Source: Phycisphaerae bacterium (GTDB lineage Bacteria; Planctomycetota; Phycisphaerae; UBA1845). From it: a DNA stretch of 64,000 nucleotides. The translations under genes and the position numbers were made by a program. Location: the NCBI GenBank assembly GCA_029260115.1, contig JAJDDW010000061.1:57438-121437 (forward strand), given 5' to 3'. This document shows positions 33,901 to 41,873 of the stretch, in pieces (the stretch's first letter is position 1; each line of letters starts with the position of its first letter). The notes beneath the pieces are model-generated. The model was given only the letters and a program-made list of their open reading frames with translations, was not told the origin of the DNA and made no database searches.

Positions 33901-34440
33901 CTGGGGCAGTGTTACCAGTTATCCGCGCAGGACGATAAAGCGACGGACACCTTAGAAAAAGCTCTAATGATTAGGCCTAGGGACGTTGGGTTTAACAATG
34001 ACGTCGCTTATGGATGGATTAACCAAGGCATTCGACTGGACGAAGCCGAGCGAATGATTCGTTTTTCAGTGAGTCAATCGCCAAGAAACCGGGCCTATCT
34101 CGATACTTACGGTTGGCTGCTATACAAAAAAGGACAGTTCAAGACGGCCAAGCAATGGCTCGATCGCTCGTTGGGACAAACGGAGACGGCTGACCCGGTC
34201 GTGCTTGACCACGTGGGCGATGTATCCTGGCGACTGGGACTCAAAGAAGAGGCTATCGGCTATTGGACTGCTTCTCGGGATGCGCTAACTAAGCGAGACA
34301 AAGACCTCCCTAGTACCACCGAACTCATGCGGATTGGCAAGTTAGCAGATAAGAAAATATCCGCCGCCCGCGAGGGAGGCCAGCCACCAGTAGCAGCCAC
34401 GGGTTCTGAGACCGCAAACCAAGCCGATGGCGTACAATAG
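30928..34440 (+). CDS. Large TPR lipoprotein
   Basis: 1170-residue protein with a signal peptide and lipobox LFLSAC (Cys about residue 18), then about 1100 residues of tetratricopeptide repeats throughout (for example ERFTQASGELDRALRFDPQH, DEAARHFKAALQLDRTSTEA, KATDTLEKALMIRPRDVGFN). Such proteins act as scaffolds in envelope complexes, polysaccharide export or outer-membrane assembly; which one is unknown. The frame is open from 30823, but ATG 30928 has GAGG nine bases ahead and is directly followed by the signal peptide, so the upstream 35 codons are rejected. It ends 68 bases before yebC. Confidence 0.85.
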   Translation: MFATTSVIVFGCLFLSACATNQATLQTTQASDSAISAEPQIALNPERAYLHLNELTPAISPIEAALPLPPLSERAAKRVARAQSLMNEQRFTQASGELDRALRFDPQHAMIHRMMAELHWEAGNTRRARTHAESAISKSPDDAAAHLVLGQCAMADSDDEAAILAFRTALACPSIEQDPSITLRCQYYVAEALSREGYVQAALDAYNAFERTAAMSGPDITQHQAATLLQATGGLVSVEKSDLLAKLGKFDLAAKALAQAALATDAETGTIVRYAQLLDQAGQTDQAIGIIGHITQVDEPTVALVTRMFRKLERGDALITQLNKFQQQEPDKAHLVLSLAQALSDANRAQDAQQTLQEFLKRHPAQTAVREQLVQLYISQEDWVQALGQSAAGLASRANSDTQLDIATKQLMPSPAAIKALLDAPITDASEWEILLLVKISLADGRRALARSLLDQCLQTHAPFVPARRLLATMLLDEYQYDQALRVVARQQEDKPEDAGLEVLLGKINQRLDDNEAAARHFKAALQLDRTSTEAMLLLSRVQVSQGKRLGAQRQLSVLLEQQPTNDEARELLARIYLSDNKPELALTAFQYIADHGADEVQRARCQVLADQLPEIDPIRYRTELLALTETYPKDASLWLAVAETYIPDEDPEPVFDIYRKALAADPDNEDAKFGLVVTSQQMLEFETAIDLLKELLQRRPNRHTWRLALADLYWTLGDYDAALAIAQPQQDNTTINKRHRQRYRQLIVEILQETKRIDEQLALMQRWSEEPEGEDWLALLSRSYLINDRAKQAVAIREAAFQKDAADHDKLTDLVAALMADKQFTRAKQYVLDWVSEDPDSDGALALLIEVLTETKAYDDVRQLSREVLLHTFNRQYFQDRLILALRQAERFDEATDYIEALSDEAIKLILARTRRPQPQENAKQSSRPLPFQPDEPFSLEKLDRRLIQLHTWEATLYMDSKDYDKAIDLLEDWLEKTKNPDARFRYLVALGQCYQLSAQDDKATDTLEKALMIRPRDVGFNNDVAYGWINQGIRLDEAERMIRFSVSQSPRNRAYLDTYGWLLYKKGQFKTAKQWLDRSLGQTETADPVVLDHVGDVSWRLGLKEEAIGYWTASRDALTKRDKDLPSTTELMRIGKLADKKISAAREGGQPPVAATGSETANQADGVQ

Positions 34441-34508
34441 CTGTTATCTGTACAATTGCGTCCGAGTATTGAGTAAGTTTATCCGCCGAAGTCATGAGGA
34501 GTCTCGCT

Positions 34509-35264
34509 GTGTCTGGTCACTCAAAATGGTCCACCATCAAGCATAAGAAGGCCGCGTTAGATGCTAAACGCGGAAAGAGTTGGAGCAAGCTCGCCCGCGC
34601 TGTCACCATGGCTGCGAAAACGGGCGGCGGGAACATAGCGGACAACCCCTCCCTACGATTGGCCGTCGAAAAGGCCAAGTCTGACAACATGCCCAAAGAC
34701 ACCATCGAGAAGGCCATCAAAAAGGGCACGGGCGAACTGGAAGGCGAGAGCTACGAAGATGTACTCTACGAAGGGTACGGCCATGGCGGCGTGGCGGTTA
34801 TGTGCCAAGCTGTCACCGACAATCGCAACCGCACTGGCGGGGAGATTAAGAAAATTTTCGATCGCGCGGGCGGCAACCTAGGCCCGAGTAATTGTGTCGC
34901 TTTTCAGTTTACGCAAAAAGGTGTCATCGTTATTGAACGCGACAAAGCCGACGAAGATCAACTCATGGAGATCGGACTCGAAGCCGGGGCAGACGATGTC
35001 AGCAGTAGCGCGCACATTCACGAAGTGTTGTGCGCACCGGAGGTCTTTGAAAAAGTGCGCGATGCGATTCTCGCTGCCCATATCGAAATCCAATCGGCTG
35101 ACCTTTCGATGGTCGCTGACAACCTTATTTCGTTGGACGCCCCGGCTGCCCGAAAAGTCATGCGACTCATCGACGCACTGGAAGACAACGACGATGTCGA
35201 TGCGGTTTACTCCAACTCGGACATTTCAGACGAAGTAGTAACTGAGCTTTCTAAAGACCCCTAG
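34509..35264 (+). CDS. yebC: YebC/PmpR-family protein
   Basis: 251-residue member of the YebC/TACO1 family, DNA- or ribosome-associated proteins that in recent work aid translation of proline stretches and in older work act as transcription regulators. The canonical start (M-A-)GHSKWSTIKHKKAALDAKRG is present, as are GGNIADNPSLRLAVEKAKSD and MPKDTIEKAIKKG. The open frame begins at ATG 34494, but GTG at 34509-34511 has AGGAG seven bases ahead and restores the family N-terminus. Length and conserved blocks are normal. Last gene of the plus-strand block; no terminator is evident after it. Confidence 0.94.
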   Translation: MSGHSKWSTIKHKKAALDAKRGKSWSKLARAVTMAAKTGGGNIADNPSLRLAVEKAKSDNMPKDTIEKAIKKGTGELEGESYEDVLYEGYGHGGVAVMCQAVTDNRNRTGGEIKKIFDRAGGNLGPSNCVAFQFTQKGVIVIERDKADEDQLMEIGLEAGADDVSSSAHIHEVLCAPEVFEKVRDAILAAHIEIQSADLSMVADNLISLDAPAARKVMRLIDALEDNDDVDAVYSNSDISDEVVTELSKDP

Positions 35265-35373
35265 GCGATTACATTAACCTCATCGCTAGCCTTCGATTTT
35301 ATAGAGCATTAATAAGAATGACACGGGCAAGCTAGCGCATACCATACCACCGCGGCGGATGGGTTTCGACTGG

Positions 35374-36567
35374 CTACTCCACGAAATGACATTCGCGTAG
35401 CGCCTCAACAAACTTAGCGGCGATGATTTGATTGCCCGTATCTTTCCAATGAATGCCGTCTGGATGCCAGACTTGTTGGTCAGTTAAATCTTCTTCCCAG
35501 CCACCCGTATCAATAAATACCGCTTTAGTCTGAGGTTCGTTTTGACATTGCGCTGACACACGATCGCTGAGCGCAGGTAGAGCCTCTTTAACTAGATCGC
35601 GCGCGTGCCAAGGGGGTATGGCAACCATCGTGCGACAGCCGAACTTCGCGGCTATATGAATCATCTTGCCAATGTCGCTGGCTACGCCTTCCATATGGGG
35701 AACCAACTCTTGCATCGCCGTCACAGGTTCACGAGGCTTAAGCGTGGCCAGCTTTTGATGAACTAACGTCTTGGCTAAATCGGGCTGAAACCGCTGCAAC
35801 GATCGCATATCTGAAAGCGTCGCTAGGAAGGGATTGGGATGATCTAGATATTGTTTAAGCTTTTGATCTTGAGACTCTCGCAAGGCAAACGTGTAGGGAT
35901 AGCCTAATCGCGGATCTTCATGAATGGCGTAGAAAAGCGTTTCAGGCCCGTGGAAAATAATGATGGCGTCAGGCTCATAGTCTAAAACTTTCGTGACTAA
36001 CAATACGAGCGATTGCCTGGTTACTAATGCCAAGCTAGCGGCATTTATAACCCGTACCTGGCCATGGGCAGCAAGAGACGATTCGGCCAACATGGCTTCC
36101 ATGTATCCAGAGATTGTTGTCTCATTGGTGTTCCCATAGAATCCCAGACTACTACTTAGCATGAAAATGCGCGTTTCGCCCTCTGGTTTTTTCAGAGGTA
36201 AATCGCCATAACGAAAACCTGCGTCGTTCGTGGACACGCCATCCCCGTCGTACATGGCCTCGGAATAAAACTCAACGTAAGGCGTGGGATAACGTGGGAT
36301 GAACCGCCGGGCATTGGGGTGATTTTTTTTCTGCCAGGCGAGTGCGCCTTCTATTATAGCAAATATGACAACCAGCCCAACTACATAGGTGACGAGTCGC
36401 TTAGCCAAAAAAGCTAGCGCCCACCATCCTTGAGGCTGAAGAATGTTATCACTAGCGACAGACCGTTGAGGCTCTAACCCATCGAAAGGCTTGGTCACCC
36501 CGTCATGGCGCATTGCTTTTCGTGGCTTAGTAGAAGTTGTAAGCTCAGGCCAAGCGGAGGTCGTCAT
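35374..36567 (-). CDS. SGNH-like O-acetyltransferase partner protein
   Basis: 397-residue membrane-anchored protein. A cytoplasmic N-terminus of about 50 residues, one membrane helix (about 55-78, LVTYVVGLVVIFAIIEGALA), then an extracytoplasmic SGNH/GDSL-type domain: IFMLSSSLGFYGN carries the putative Ser, IIIFHGPETLFY the oxyanion region, and HPDGIHWKDTGN the Asp-x-x-His pair. It begins 28 bases after the MBOAT stop. MBOAT plus SGNH is the classic pair for acetylating extracellular polysaccharides or peptidoglycan (AlgI with AlgJ/X, PatA with PatB). Confidence 0.75.
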   Translation of the reverse strand: MTTSAWPELTTSTKPRKAMRHDGVTKPFDGLEPQRSVASDNILQPQGWWALAFLAKRLVTYVVGLVVIFAIIEGALAWQKKNHPNARRFIPRYPTPYVEFYSEAMYDGDGVSTNDAGFRYGDLPLKKPEGETRIFMLSSSLGFYGNTNETTISGYMEAMLAESSLAAHGQVRVINAASLALVTRQSLVLLVTKVLDYEPDAIIIFHGPETLFYAIHEDPRLGYPYTFALRESQDQKLKQYLDHPNPFLATLSDMRSLQRFQPDLAKTLVHQKLATLKPREPVTAMQELVPHMEGVASDIGKMIHIAAKFGCRTMVAIPPWHARDLVKEALPALSDRVSAQCQNEPQTKAVFIDTGGWEEDLTDQQVWHPDGIHWKDTGNQIIAAKFVEALRECHFVE

Positions 36568-36595
36568 TGTGGTAGTCCATTATGATCGTTCATCA

Positions 36596-38032
36596 TCAAA
36601 ACTGAAAATAGATAAACTGATTGATCCCAGTCAATTGGCCAAACAACAAAATACTGACCGTCACCGACCAATAGCCACCCCACCTCACAGCCGTTGGTAA
36701 TTGATCCCATAGCGAATGCGAGCGTGAGGTCTCGCATTTTTCTTCCCAACATTCGTAGCCTGCGACCATCAATATCAATAGCAAACACTTCAAAAGATAG
36801 TCACGGTATAGATTGCAAGTGATGCCTTGTCGCGTCACATCAGTCAGCAGGTGCGTCACCACATACCACGCATCGCTAAGCGAGTTGGCTCGAAAGAAAA
36901 TCCACGCAAACGTCACACAGGCAAGCGTCATAGCCATGCCCAGCAGCCGAGTGCCCAGCGGTAAAGTGTCGTCGCGATGCCGCTTTGGTTGGCTGACCAT
37001 ACGCTCGATCAGTACAAAAACGCCGTGAGCACCGCCCCACACTACGAAAGTCCAATTCGCGCCATGCCACAATCCGCTGATTAGAAAGGTCGCCAGTAGA
37101 CTAAAAATAGCTCGCGAGGCGTTACATCTTGACCCGCCTAACGGAATATATACGTAATCTCGAAACCAAGTTGAAAGTGATATGTGCCAGCGCCGCCAAA
37201 ACTCTGTCGGCGACCAGGCCAGGTACGGGCGACGAAAGTTTTTCATCAAATCAAAGCCCAACGTCCTCGCACAACCGATGGCTATGTCCGTATAACCCGA
37301 AAAATCGCAATATATCTGCATCGCGAAAAACACGGTGGCTAGCATCAACTGCGCGCCGTTGTGCCCTTGCGGAGCGCCGTACACAATGTCCACATAAATC
37401 GAAAGCGTGTCTGCAACGACTACTTTCTTAAACATGCCCCATAGCATTAAACGTAGGCCGGACACGATTTCGTTGCCATTGGCACAACGAGCGGCCTTGA
37501 TTTGCGGTAGCAATCGCGAAGGTCTTTCTATGGGACCAGCGACAAGTTGCGGGAAAAACGAAACGTATAGCGCAAAGTTAATAATGTTCCGCTCGGCGGG
37601 GATTCGGCCTCGGTACACATCGACGGTATAGCTAATAGTTTGAAATGTGTAGAACGAGACACCGAGTGGCAGTAGCAAATTAAGCGCAGGGAATTCTAAT
37701 CCCGGATGCACAGCAGCGGCGACCGACGCGCTAATCGACGCAAGAAACGTCCAATACTTAAACACGATCAGGATAGATAGATTGACTGTTAAGCTGGCAA
37801 CTAGCAGTGCCACCCGCCTGGCTCGACCACCTTTTTCCATGAACCGGGCACAGGTGTAATCTGTTAGAGTCGAAGCGAGAAGGAGGATCGTGTAATCCAC
37901 CCGCCACCAGGCATAGAACACATAACTAGCCACGAGCAGAAAACATATCCGCGCATGAGGCCGGCGCAGCGTGTGATACCCAGCCCACACGAGCGGAAAA
38001 AACACCAAAAATGCGACCGAATTAAATTGCAT
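36596..38032 (-). CDS. MBOAT-family O-acyltransferase (AlgI-like)
   Basis: 478-residue polytopic membrane acyltransferase. It begins MQFNSVAFLVFFPLVWAGYH, the standard AlgI/DltB opening, contains the GVSFYTFQTISYTVDVYRG and FFPQLVAGPIERPSRLLPQ segments, and has the catalytic His in FLISGLWHGANWTFVVWGGA. It passes acyl (probably acetyl) groups across the membrane to a polymer-modifying partner, which here should be the SGNH protein encoded immediately downstream. The polymer is unknown; no polysaccharide synthase is next to it. Confidence 0.93.
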   Translation of the reverse strand: MQFNSVAFLVFFPLVWAGYHTLRRPHARICFLLVASYVFYAWWRVDYTILLLASTLTDYTCARFMEKGGRARRVALLVASLTVNLSILIVFKYWTFLASISASVAAAVHPGLEFPALNLLLPLGVSFYTFQTISYTVDVYRGRIPAERNIINFALYVSFFPQLVAGPIERPSRLLPQIKAARCANGNEIVSGLRLMLWGMFKKVVVADTLSIYVDIVYGAPQGHNGAQLMLATVFFAMQIYCDFSGYTDIAIGCARTLGFDLMKNFRRPYLAWSPTEFWRRWHISLSTWFRDYVYIPLGGSRCNASRAIFSLLATFLISGLWHGANWTFVVWGGAHGVFVLIERMVSQPKRHRDDTLPLGTRLLGMAMTLACVTFAWIFFRANSLSDAWYVVTHLLTDVTRQGITCNLYRDYLLKCLLLILMVAGYECWEEKCETSRSHSLWDQLPTAVRWGGYWSVTVSILLFGQLTGINQFIYFQF

Positions 38033-38219
38033 ATTCCACTACATCAAAGCGCCGAGTCAGCCAGGCCATTCAGCGCGTACACAGACCTCGCCCATTTAAG
38101 AGCATGACTACGCATACCACTTGGTTTTATCGGTCGATTCCGATAACAAATGAACCTGGCTGGGGGATGAGAGAGGACCGATAACTCTAGGATCCATCGA
38201 TGATTGCGAGCGTATCATC

Positions 38220-38254
38220 GAGTCCCCATGTCCAATAGAAGGACATGAGGAGTC
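38220..38254 (+). repeat. Hairpin repeat F
   Basis: GAGTCCCCATGTCC, a 7-base AATAGAA loop and GGACATGAGGAGTC; a 14-bp stem with two mismatches. The preceding ATCATC matches the copy at 20629. Confidence 0.6.
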
Positions 38255-38352
38255 CGACATATAAATATGGCCTACCACATCTTTTTGTCGACGCGGGGTG
38301 ACCGTCAAAATGCGATTGTCTTTGTGTATATCTTTCCACAAAACGGAAAGCT

Positions 38353-38490
38353 TCAAATCGGCTCGCCGCATTCCGGGCAGCGAGGCTGCGAAAGACCTCT
38401 AAGAATATGGCTACATTTTCGGCACCGGATATCACCATCACCTCTTGATGCACCAAGCGTTACCAGCACCCATCCTATAAAACTACCCAA
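38353..38490 (-). CDS. Orphan zinc-ribbon ORF, 45 residues
   Basis: A short frame with a hydrophobic start (GSFIGWVLVTLG) and the ribbon CRKCSHILRGLSQPRCPECG (CxxC-x13-CPxC), a motif abundant in planctomycete proteins, usually at the N-terminus of larger membrane proteins. Here it is C-terminal and the frame ends 3 residues later. The only starts are TTG at 38488-38490 or GTG at 38467-38469, neither with a good ribosome site. Hairpin repeat F lies right before it on the same strand. It may be a genuine miniprotein or the remnant of a longer gene. Confidence 0.35.
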   Translation of the reverse strand: MGSFIGWVLVTLGASRGDGDIRCRKCSHILRGLSQPRCPECGEPI

Positions 38491-38491
38491 G

Positions 38492-38533
38492 GTGGCCGGG
38501 TGGCCCGTGTCCTTCGGGTGCGGGGGAGTCGAA
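38492..38533 (-). repeat. Hairpin repeat F, reversed copy
   Basis: Minus strand: TTCGACTCCCCCGCACCCGA then AGGACACGGGCCACCCGGCC. Shares the GACTCCCC and GGCCACCCGGCC ends with 20629-20672 but has a diverged hairpin core. Confidence 0.5.
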
Positions 38534-38732
38534 GATCAACGCTCAAACTTTTATTCCATCGCAAGCATCAATCAAGCAGCAATCATACCGTGTGATCAAT
38601 CTTGTTTTGAGTTGGTGGAGACGATGATCGCATGCTACATGCACCACCAAAAGATTGGCTGGCTTTCACAGCCCGCGCTCGTATTTCGTCATCACTTTTC
38701 TATGTCGTGACTATGGCACAAAGAAGACCATA

Positions 38733-38765
38733 GACTCTCCCATGTCCAAAAGAGGGACACGGATC
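38733..38765 (+). repeat. Hairpin repeat F, diverged copy
   Basis: GACTCTCCCATGTCCAAAAG followed by AGGGACACGGATC; retains the GTCC-AAAAGA-GGGAC core and loses the GGCCACCCGGCC tail. Confidence 0.45.
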
Positions 38766-39279
38766 ACCTAGCATCCGATATGGAACACATAGCCAAATAT
38801 CCTTCCCCCACCCTGTGCCAGTAGGCAATGGATGGGGCATCCGCATGTCGATTCCGGATTCATACCAAGGTCGAGCTATGGCGTCGAACGCAACCACGCC
38901 GCGAATCCCTCGTCGGTGAGGCCCCATCCCTTGGATAATAAGCACAGCCGGGAATCGCGATTCGGATTTTGGCCTAGTGGTCATTGTCCGCACGAGCTGA
39001 CCAGGTACACGTCAGAATAGACAAAAAATACGATGACACCTAGCTTCTCGGGCGTCTAGTCAGTAGAAGATATACCGAAAATGGTAGCGAATATGTCAGA
39101 TATTGCAGCGAAGATTGTATGTTGGTCAATTGTGCCACACGGCCTGGCTTATTCAACTTAGATGAAGACCTATCCGACGATTCTTTATAGAGGGAGTTTG
39201 CGGCTTCCGGGCGTGGGTCGTATACTTGGTAGCGACATGCAGACGCTTTCATATTCCACCTACCGGAAGGCAGAAACCA

Positions 39280-40188
39280 GTGGATTCTGGGTCTTTTCTC
39301 AATCAGATCAACCTAAGCCAAGAGTATTGGTCATTCCTACAGCGAATGGCTAACCGACCGGCTGTGACGCTGATTGAATTATTGTTAATCACGATCGTGA
39401 TTTACGCGATGCTTCGATTTTTCCAGGGGACGCGTGGTGCTCGTTTGGTGCGGGCGGTTTTAACCATTCTCGCGGTCAGCTTTGCCCTAGTCTGGCTCAT
39501 CGCTGAGCAGCTCGAATCCGAGCGTATCAAAGTTTTATATCCTTATTTCATTCTAGGCGTTTTTTTGGTGTCGCTGGTCGCATTTCAGACCGAGCTTCGC
39601 CGCATGCTGCTGCGCCTGGGCGAGGGTGGATATTCCCAGCGCTGGTTCAAGCCCAGCGAGCGGGTGATCGACCCGGTCGTGGTCGCAGTCGAACGCTTGT
39701 CGAAAAAGAAAATCGGCGCGTTAATTGCCATCGAGCGCGTAGGTGAGATTGGCGCGGTACTCGAGTCTGGTGTTCGCATGGACGCCAAGGTCTCGGCTGA
39801 ATTGCTAGAAACTATATTTTGGCCTGGCACACCGCTGCATGACCTTGGCGTCATCATCCAGCAAGGACGGCTGATCGCTGCAGGCTGCCAATTCCCATTG
39901 GCTGAATCTGGCGAAGTGGAACGATCGCTGGGTAGCCGACACCGCGCGGGGCTAGGACTAAGCCACGAAGCGCAGGCTGTCGTTATCATCGTCAGCGAAG
40001 AAACCGGTCGAGTTTCCCTAGCGGTTCGGGGCCAATTAGAAGTCATATCCCTGCAGACGTTTCGCCAGCGATTAGCTGAGGCGCTAAGCGTGTCGGCTGC
40101 CGGTCCTCCGCAAAAAGATAAAGCGTCTGAAGTTTCTGATAAATCGTCACCCCGGATTGCCCCTGATGGAACAGGTCAAGCTGCTTAG
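39280..40188 (+). CDS. cdaA: Diadenylate cyclase CdaA with altered DGA motif
   Basis: 302-residue membrane enzyme converting two ATP into cyclic di-AMP. Three membrane helices (about 22-105) precede the DAC domain (about 120-275). The motif RHRAGLGLSHEAQAVVIIVS and the following EETG are normal, but the first signature, PLHDGAVII in the family, reads PLHDLGVII: the catalytic Asp remains and Gly-Ala becomes Leu-Gly. Activity is probable but not certain. GTG at 39280-39282 with GGAAGG nine bases upstream is preferred over the TTG at 39226. The next gene overlaps its end and is a YbbR-like partner, the standard cdaA-cdaR pairing. Confidence 0.85.
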   Translation: MDSGSFLNQINLSQEYWSFLQRMANRPAVTLIELLLITIVIYAMLRFFQGTRGARLVRAVLTILAVSFALVWLIAEQLESERIKVLYPYFILGVFLVSLVAFQTELRRMLLRLGEGGYSQRWFKPSERVIDPVVVAVERLSKKKIGALIAIERVGEIGAVLESGVRMDAKVSAELLETIFWPGTPLHDLGVIIQQGRLIAAGCQFPLAESGEVERSLGSRHRAGLGLSHEAQAVVIIVSEETGRVSLAVRGQLEVISLQTFRQRLAEALSVSAAGPPQKDKASEVSDKSSPRIAPDGTGQAA

Positions 40189-41197
40189 TATGACAGCCGT
40201 GCTTTCGCTTCTCACTTGGATTGTCGCTGACAATATGGTGAACGAAGAGGCGATCGTTCGCGCTACCTTTGAACTATTACCACGGGCAAATAGCGATGTG
40301 CTAATCGACGTCGCACCTGAAGCGGCCTCACAACTATATACGATTAAGTTACAAGGGCCTCGCCGCTTCATAGATGTGGTCCAAAAACGAGAGCGGACCA
40401 AGGCGCGACTGCGTATCGGCGACCATGCGGTCGGACCAACGGAAATCACACTCGACAACGAGTCGGTCAAACGCGCGCTGACGGAAACCTGGTCCGAATT
40501 CGATCAACTCACGGTGCTAGCGGTAGAACCTAGCACCATTCCCGTAGTCATTGACAAGCTCGTTTCGCATGAGTTTACGCTAACGACTAGACGCCTCACG
40601 CTTCCTTACGCCAGCGAACCACAACTTAAACGGTCGTCTATCAATGTCCAAATTCGTCAGAGTCGTTACGACAGTATCTTGGAAGCTGGTCAGGCGCTAC
40701 AGATGGACATCAGCGCCGACCTAGAGCGCCAACTCAGATCAAGCCCAGCTGGTCAACCAGCTACGGTTTTTCTGGCCCTCGACCCTCGGCAGTTTGGTCG
40801 GGACGCAGCATTTTCTCCTGATTCGATTGAGGTGACGGCTACGGTGCAAGCTCAACGTACTACGGCTGTAATTCCGACTGTTCCCGTTAAGCCGGTGGTC
40901 AGTTTTACTAATCTCGATAAATCGCTCATGGCTCAGTCGAGAGATGGTACACTGCTCACAGTTGAGACGGTGTCCATTCGCGTTACAGGCCCGACTGAGG
41001 ACGTAGCCAAGCTGCAACGGGGCGTATCGCGGGCATATGGGCTGATCCAGATTAAAGAATCTGACCTTCAAGAACTCAATGTGCTCAAAGCCTGGCCTAC
41101 AGATTTTGTGCTTCCTCCGCAGATTGAGCTTGCTGAAACGCCCGCCCCAATCGAATTCAAACTCGTCGAGCAAGCTGCGCCCACCTTACAACCGTAA
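40166..41197 (+). CDS. YbbR/CdaR-like regulator of CdaA
   Basis: 343-residue protein with one N-terminal membrane helix (LLSMTAVLSLLTWIVADNMV) and an extracytoplasmic part of several beta-rich YbbR-like repeats (about 30-340; for example TRRLTLPYASEPQLKRSSIN, VETVSIRVTGPTEDVAKLQR). In Firmicutes CdaR binds and modulates CdaA. Sequence similarity is weak, and the call rests on architecture plus the 23-base overlap with cdaA. A TTG nine bases earlier is an alternative start. Confidence 0.7.
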   Translation: MEQVKLLSMTAVLSLLTWIVADNMVNEEAIVRATFELLPRANSDVLIDVAPEAASQLYTIKLQGPRRFIDVVQKRERTKARLRIGDHAVGPTEITLDNESVKRALTETWSEFDQLTVLAVEPSTIPVVIDKLVSHEFTLTTRRLTLPYASEPQLKRSSINVQIRQSRYDSILEAGQALQMDISADLERQLRSSPAGQPATVFLALDPRQFGRDAAFSPDSIEVTATVQAQRTTAVIPTVPVKPVVSFTNLDKSLMAQSRDGTLLTVETVSIRVTGPTEDVAKLQRGVSRAYGLIQIKESDLQELNVLKAWPTDFVLPPQIELAETPAPIEFKLVEQAAPTLQP

Positions 41198-41379
41198 ATG
41201 TAACCTTGCGAAATGCGTCCGGTCCAGAGACGTAACTACTTTACTCCAATGATGTTATAGCCCGTCACGCCCTGTCTGACCGTATGATGATGTGCACTAC
41301 TCAGGATTCGGCGATATTTTCTCGGCTGATTGTCATTAAGTCGCTTGACAAAGAATTCAGGTTCGTTACTATCTCTTTC

Positions 41380-41482
41380 GCGGTGACAATACATGCAGGG
41401 CTACACCCGTTCCCATTCCGAATACGGCAGTTAAGCCTGCATGGCCGATGGTAGTCGCAAGGCGAGAGTAGGTTATTGCCGC
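41380..41482 (+). rRNA. rrf: 5S ribosomal RNA
   Basis: The stretch shows the conserved 5S core: GGGCTACACCCGTTCCCATT with CCGAATACGGCAGTTAAGCC and GCCGATGGTAGTCGCAAGGC. The ends GCGGTGAC and ATTGCCGC pair to form helix I with wobble pairs, setting the limits within a base or two. It is followed by a T-run and a terminator. There is no 16S, 23S or tRNA on either side (YbbR-like gene 182 bases upstream, a tiny ORF downstream), so this 5S gene is unlinked from the other rRNAs. Confidence 0.92.
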
Positions 41483-41499
41483 ATTTTTTTGTTTCCACT

Positions 41500-41523
41500 A
41501 TACCCGCTACGGCGGGTATTTTT
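41500..41523 (+). terminator. Terminator after 5S rRNA
   Basis: Perfect 8-bp stem ATACCCGC / GCGGGTAT with TACG loop and a following T-run, 18 bases past the 5S end. Confidence 0.85.
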
Positions 41524-41700
41524 ATGCGCCGATTTTTCCTCGTACGCCGCTCTGATGGCTCAACAGGCATTACTGCCTAATACCTAAACCAAGGGCATAT
41601 TATCGGCCGTGTCGTCTTGTCGCTTAGAAAAGATTATCTACAATGCCAAGCTAGTAGGAATTAGTTATGGCGAAGCTACGCTATCTTGGAGACTAACAAT

Positions 41701-41802
41701 ATGTTCTTTACGCTTATTCTAGATTTGCTTACCGGCTTCTTGCCGTCACTCATACAACTTATCATCGACCTCCTTCTAGGTGGTAGCGGCACCGCAGCCT
41801 AG
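41701..41802 (+). CDS. 33-residue hydrophobic peptide
   Basis: Frame reading MFFTLILDLLTGFLPSLIQL then IIDLLLGGSGTAA, one long hydrophobic, Leu/Ile-rich helix with two Asp. GGAG is nine bases ahead of the ATG. It has the size and composition of small membrane peptides such as type I toxins, but no antitoxin RNA has been shown and it could equally be a fortuitous ORF. It lies between the 5S terminator and the IS5 element. Confidence 0.4.
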   Translation: MFFTLILDLLTGFLPSLIQLIIDLLLGGSGTAA

Positions 41803-41873
41803 CCTACAACGCTAGCAGCTTTCTCAAGACGGGGCGTCAATGATTCTGCACTAGAGGTGTGGCTGTTGGGTTA

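Larger units (their letters stand above)
38033..39279. other. Long intergenic region with repeats and a zinc-ribbon ORF
   Basis: About 1.25 kb separating the minus-strand MBOAT gene from plus-strand cdaA. Apart from the zinc-ribbon frame (38353-38490) and three hairpin-repeat F copies, I see no supported gene. The minus strand at 38760-38981 encodes RFPAVLIIQGMGPHRRGIRG, which might be a scrap of an alpha/beta hydrolase, but it is too short to rely on. Confidence 0.5.

Noticed and set aside
38267..38710. 147-residue plus-strand frame
   Set aside because: It is antisense to the zinc-ribbon frame and runs through repeat F; the minus-strand reading has the recognisable motif.
38760..38981. Minus-strand RFPAVLIIQGMGPH fragment resembling an alpha/beta hydrolase
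   Set aside because: Too short, no continuation of the fold on either side, and no catalytic residues can be placed.
41301..41570. 89-residue minus-strand frame over the 5S region
   Set aside because: It overlaps the 5S rRNA and its terminator; codons reflect the RNA sequence.
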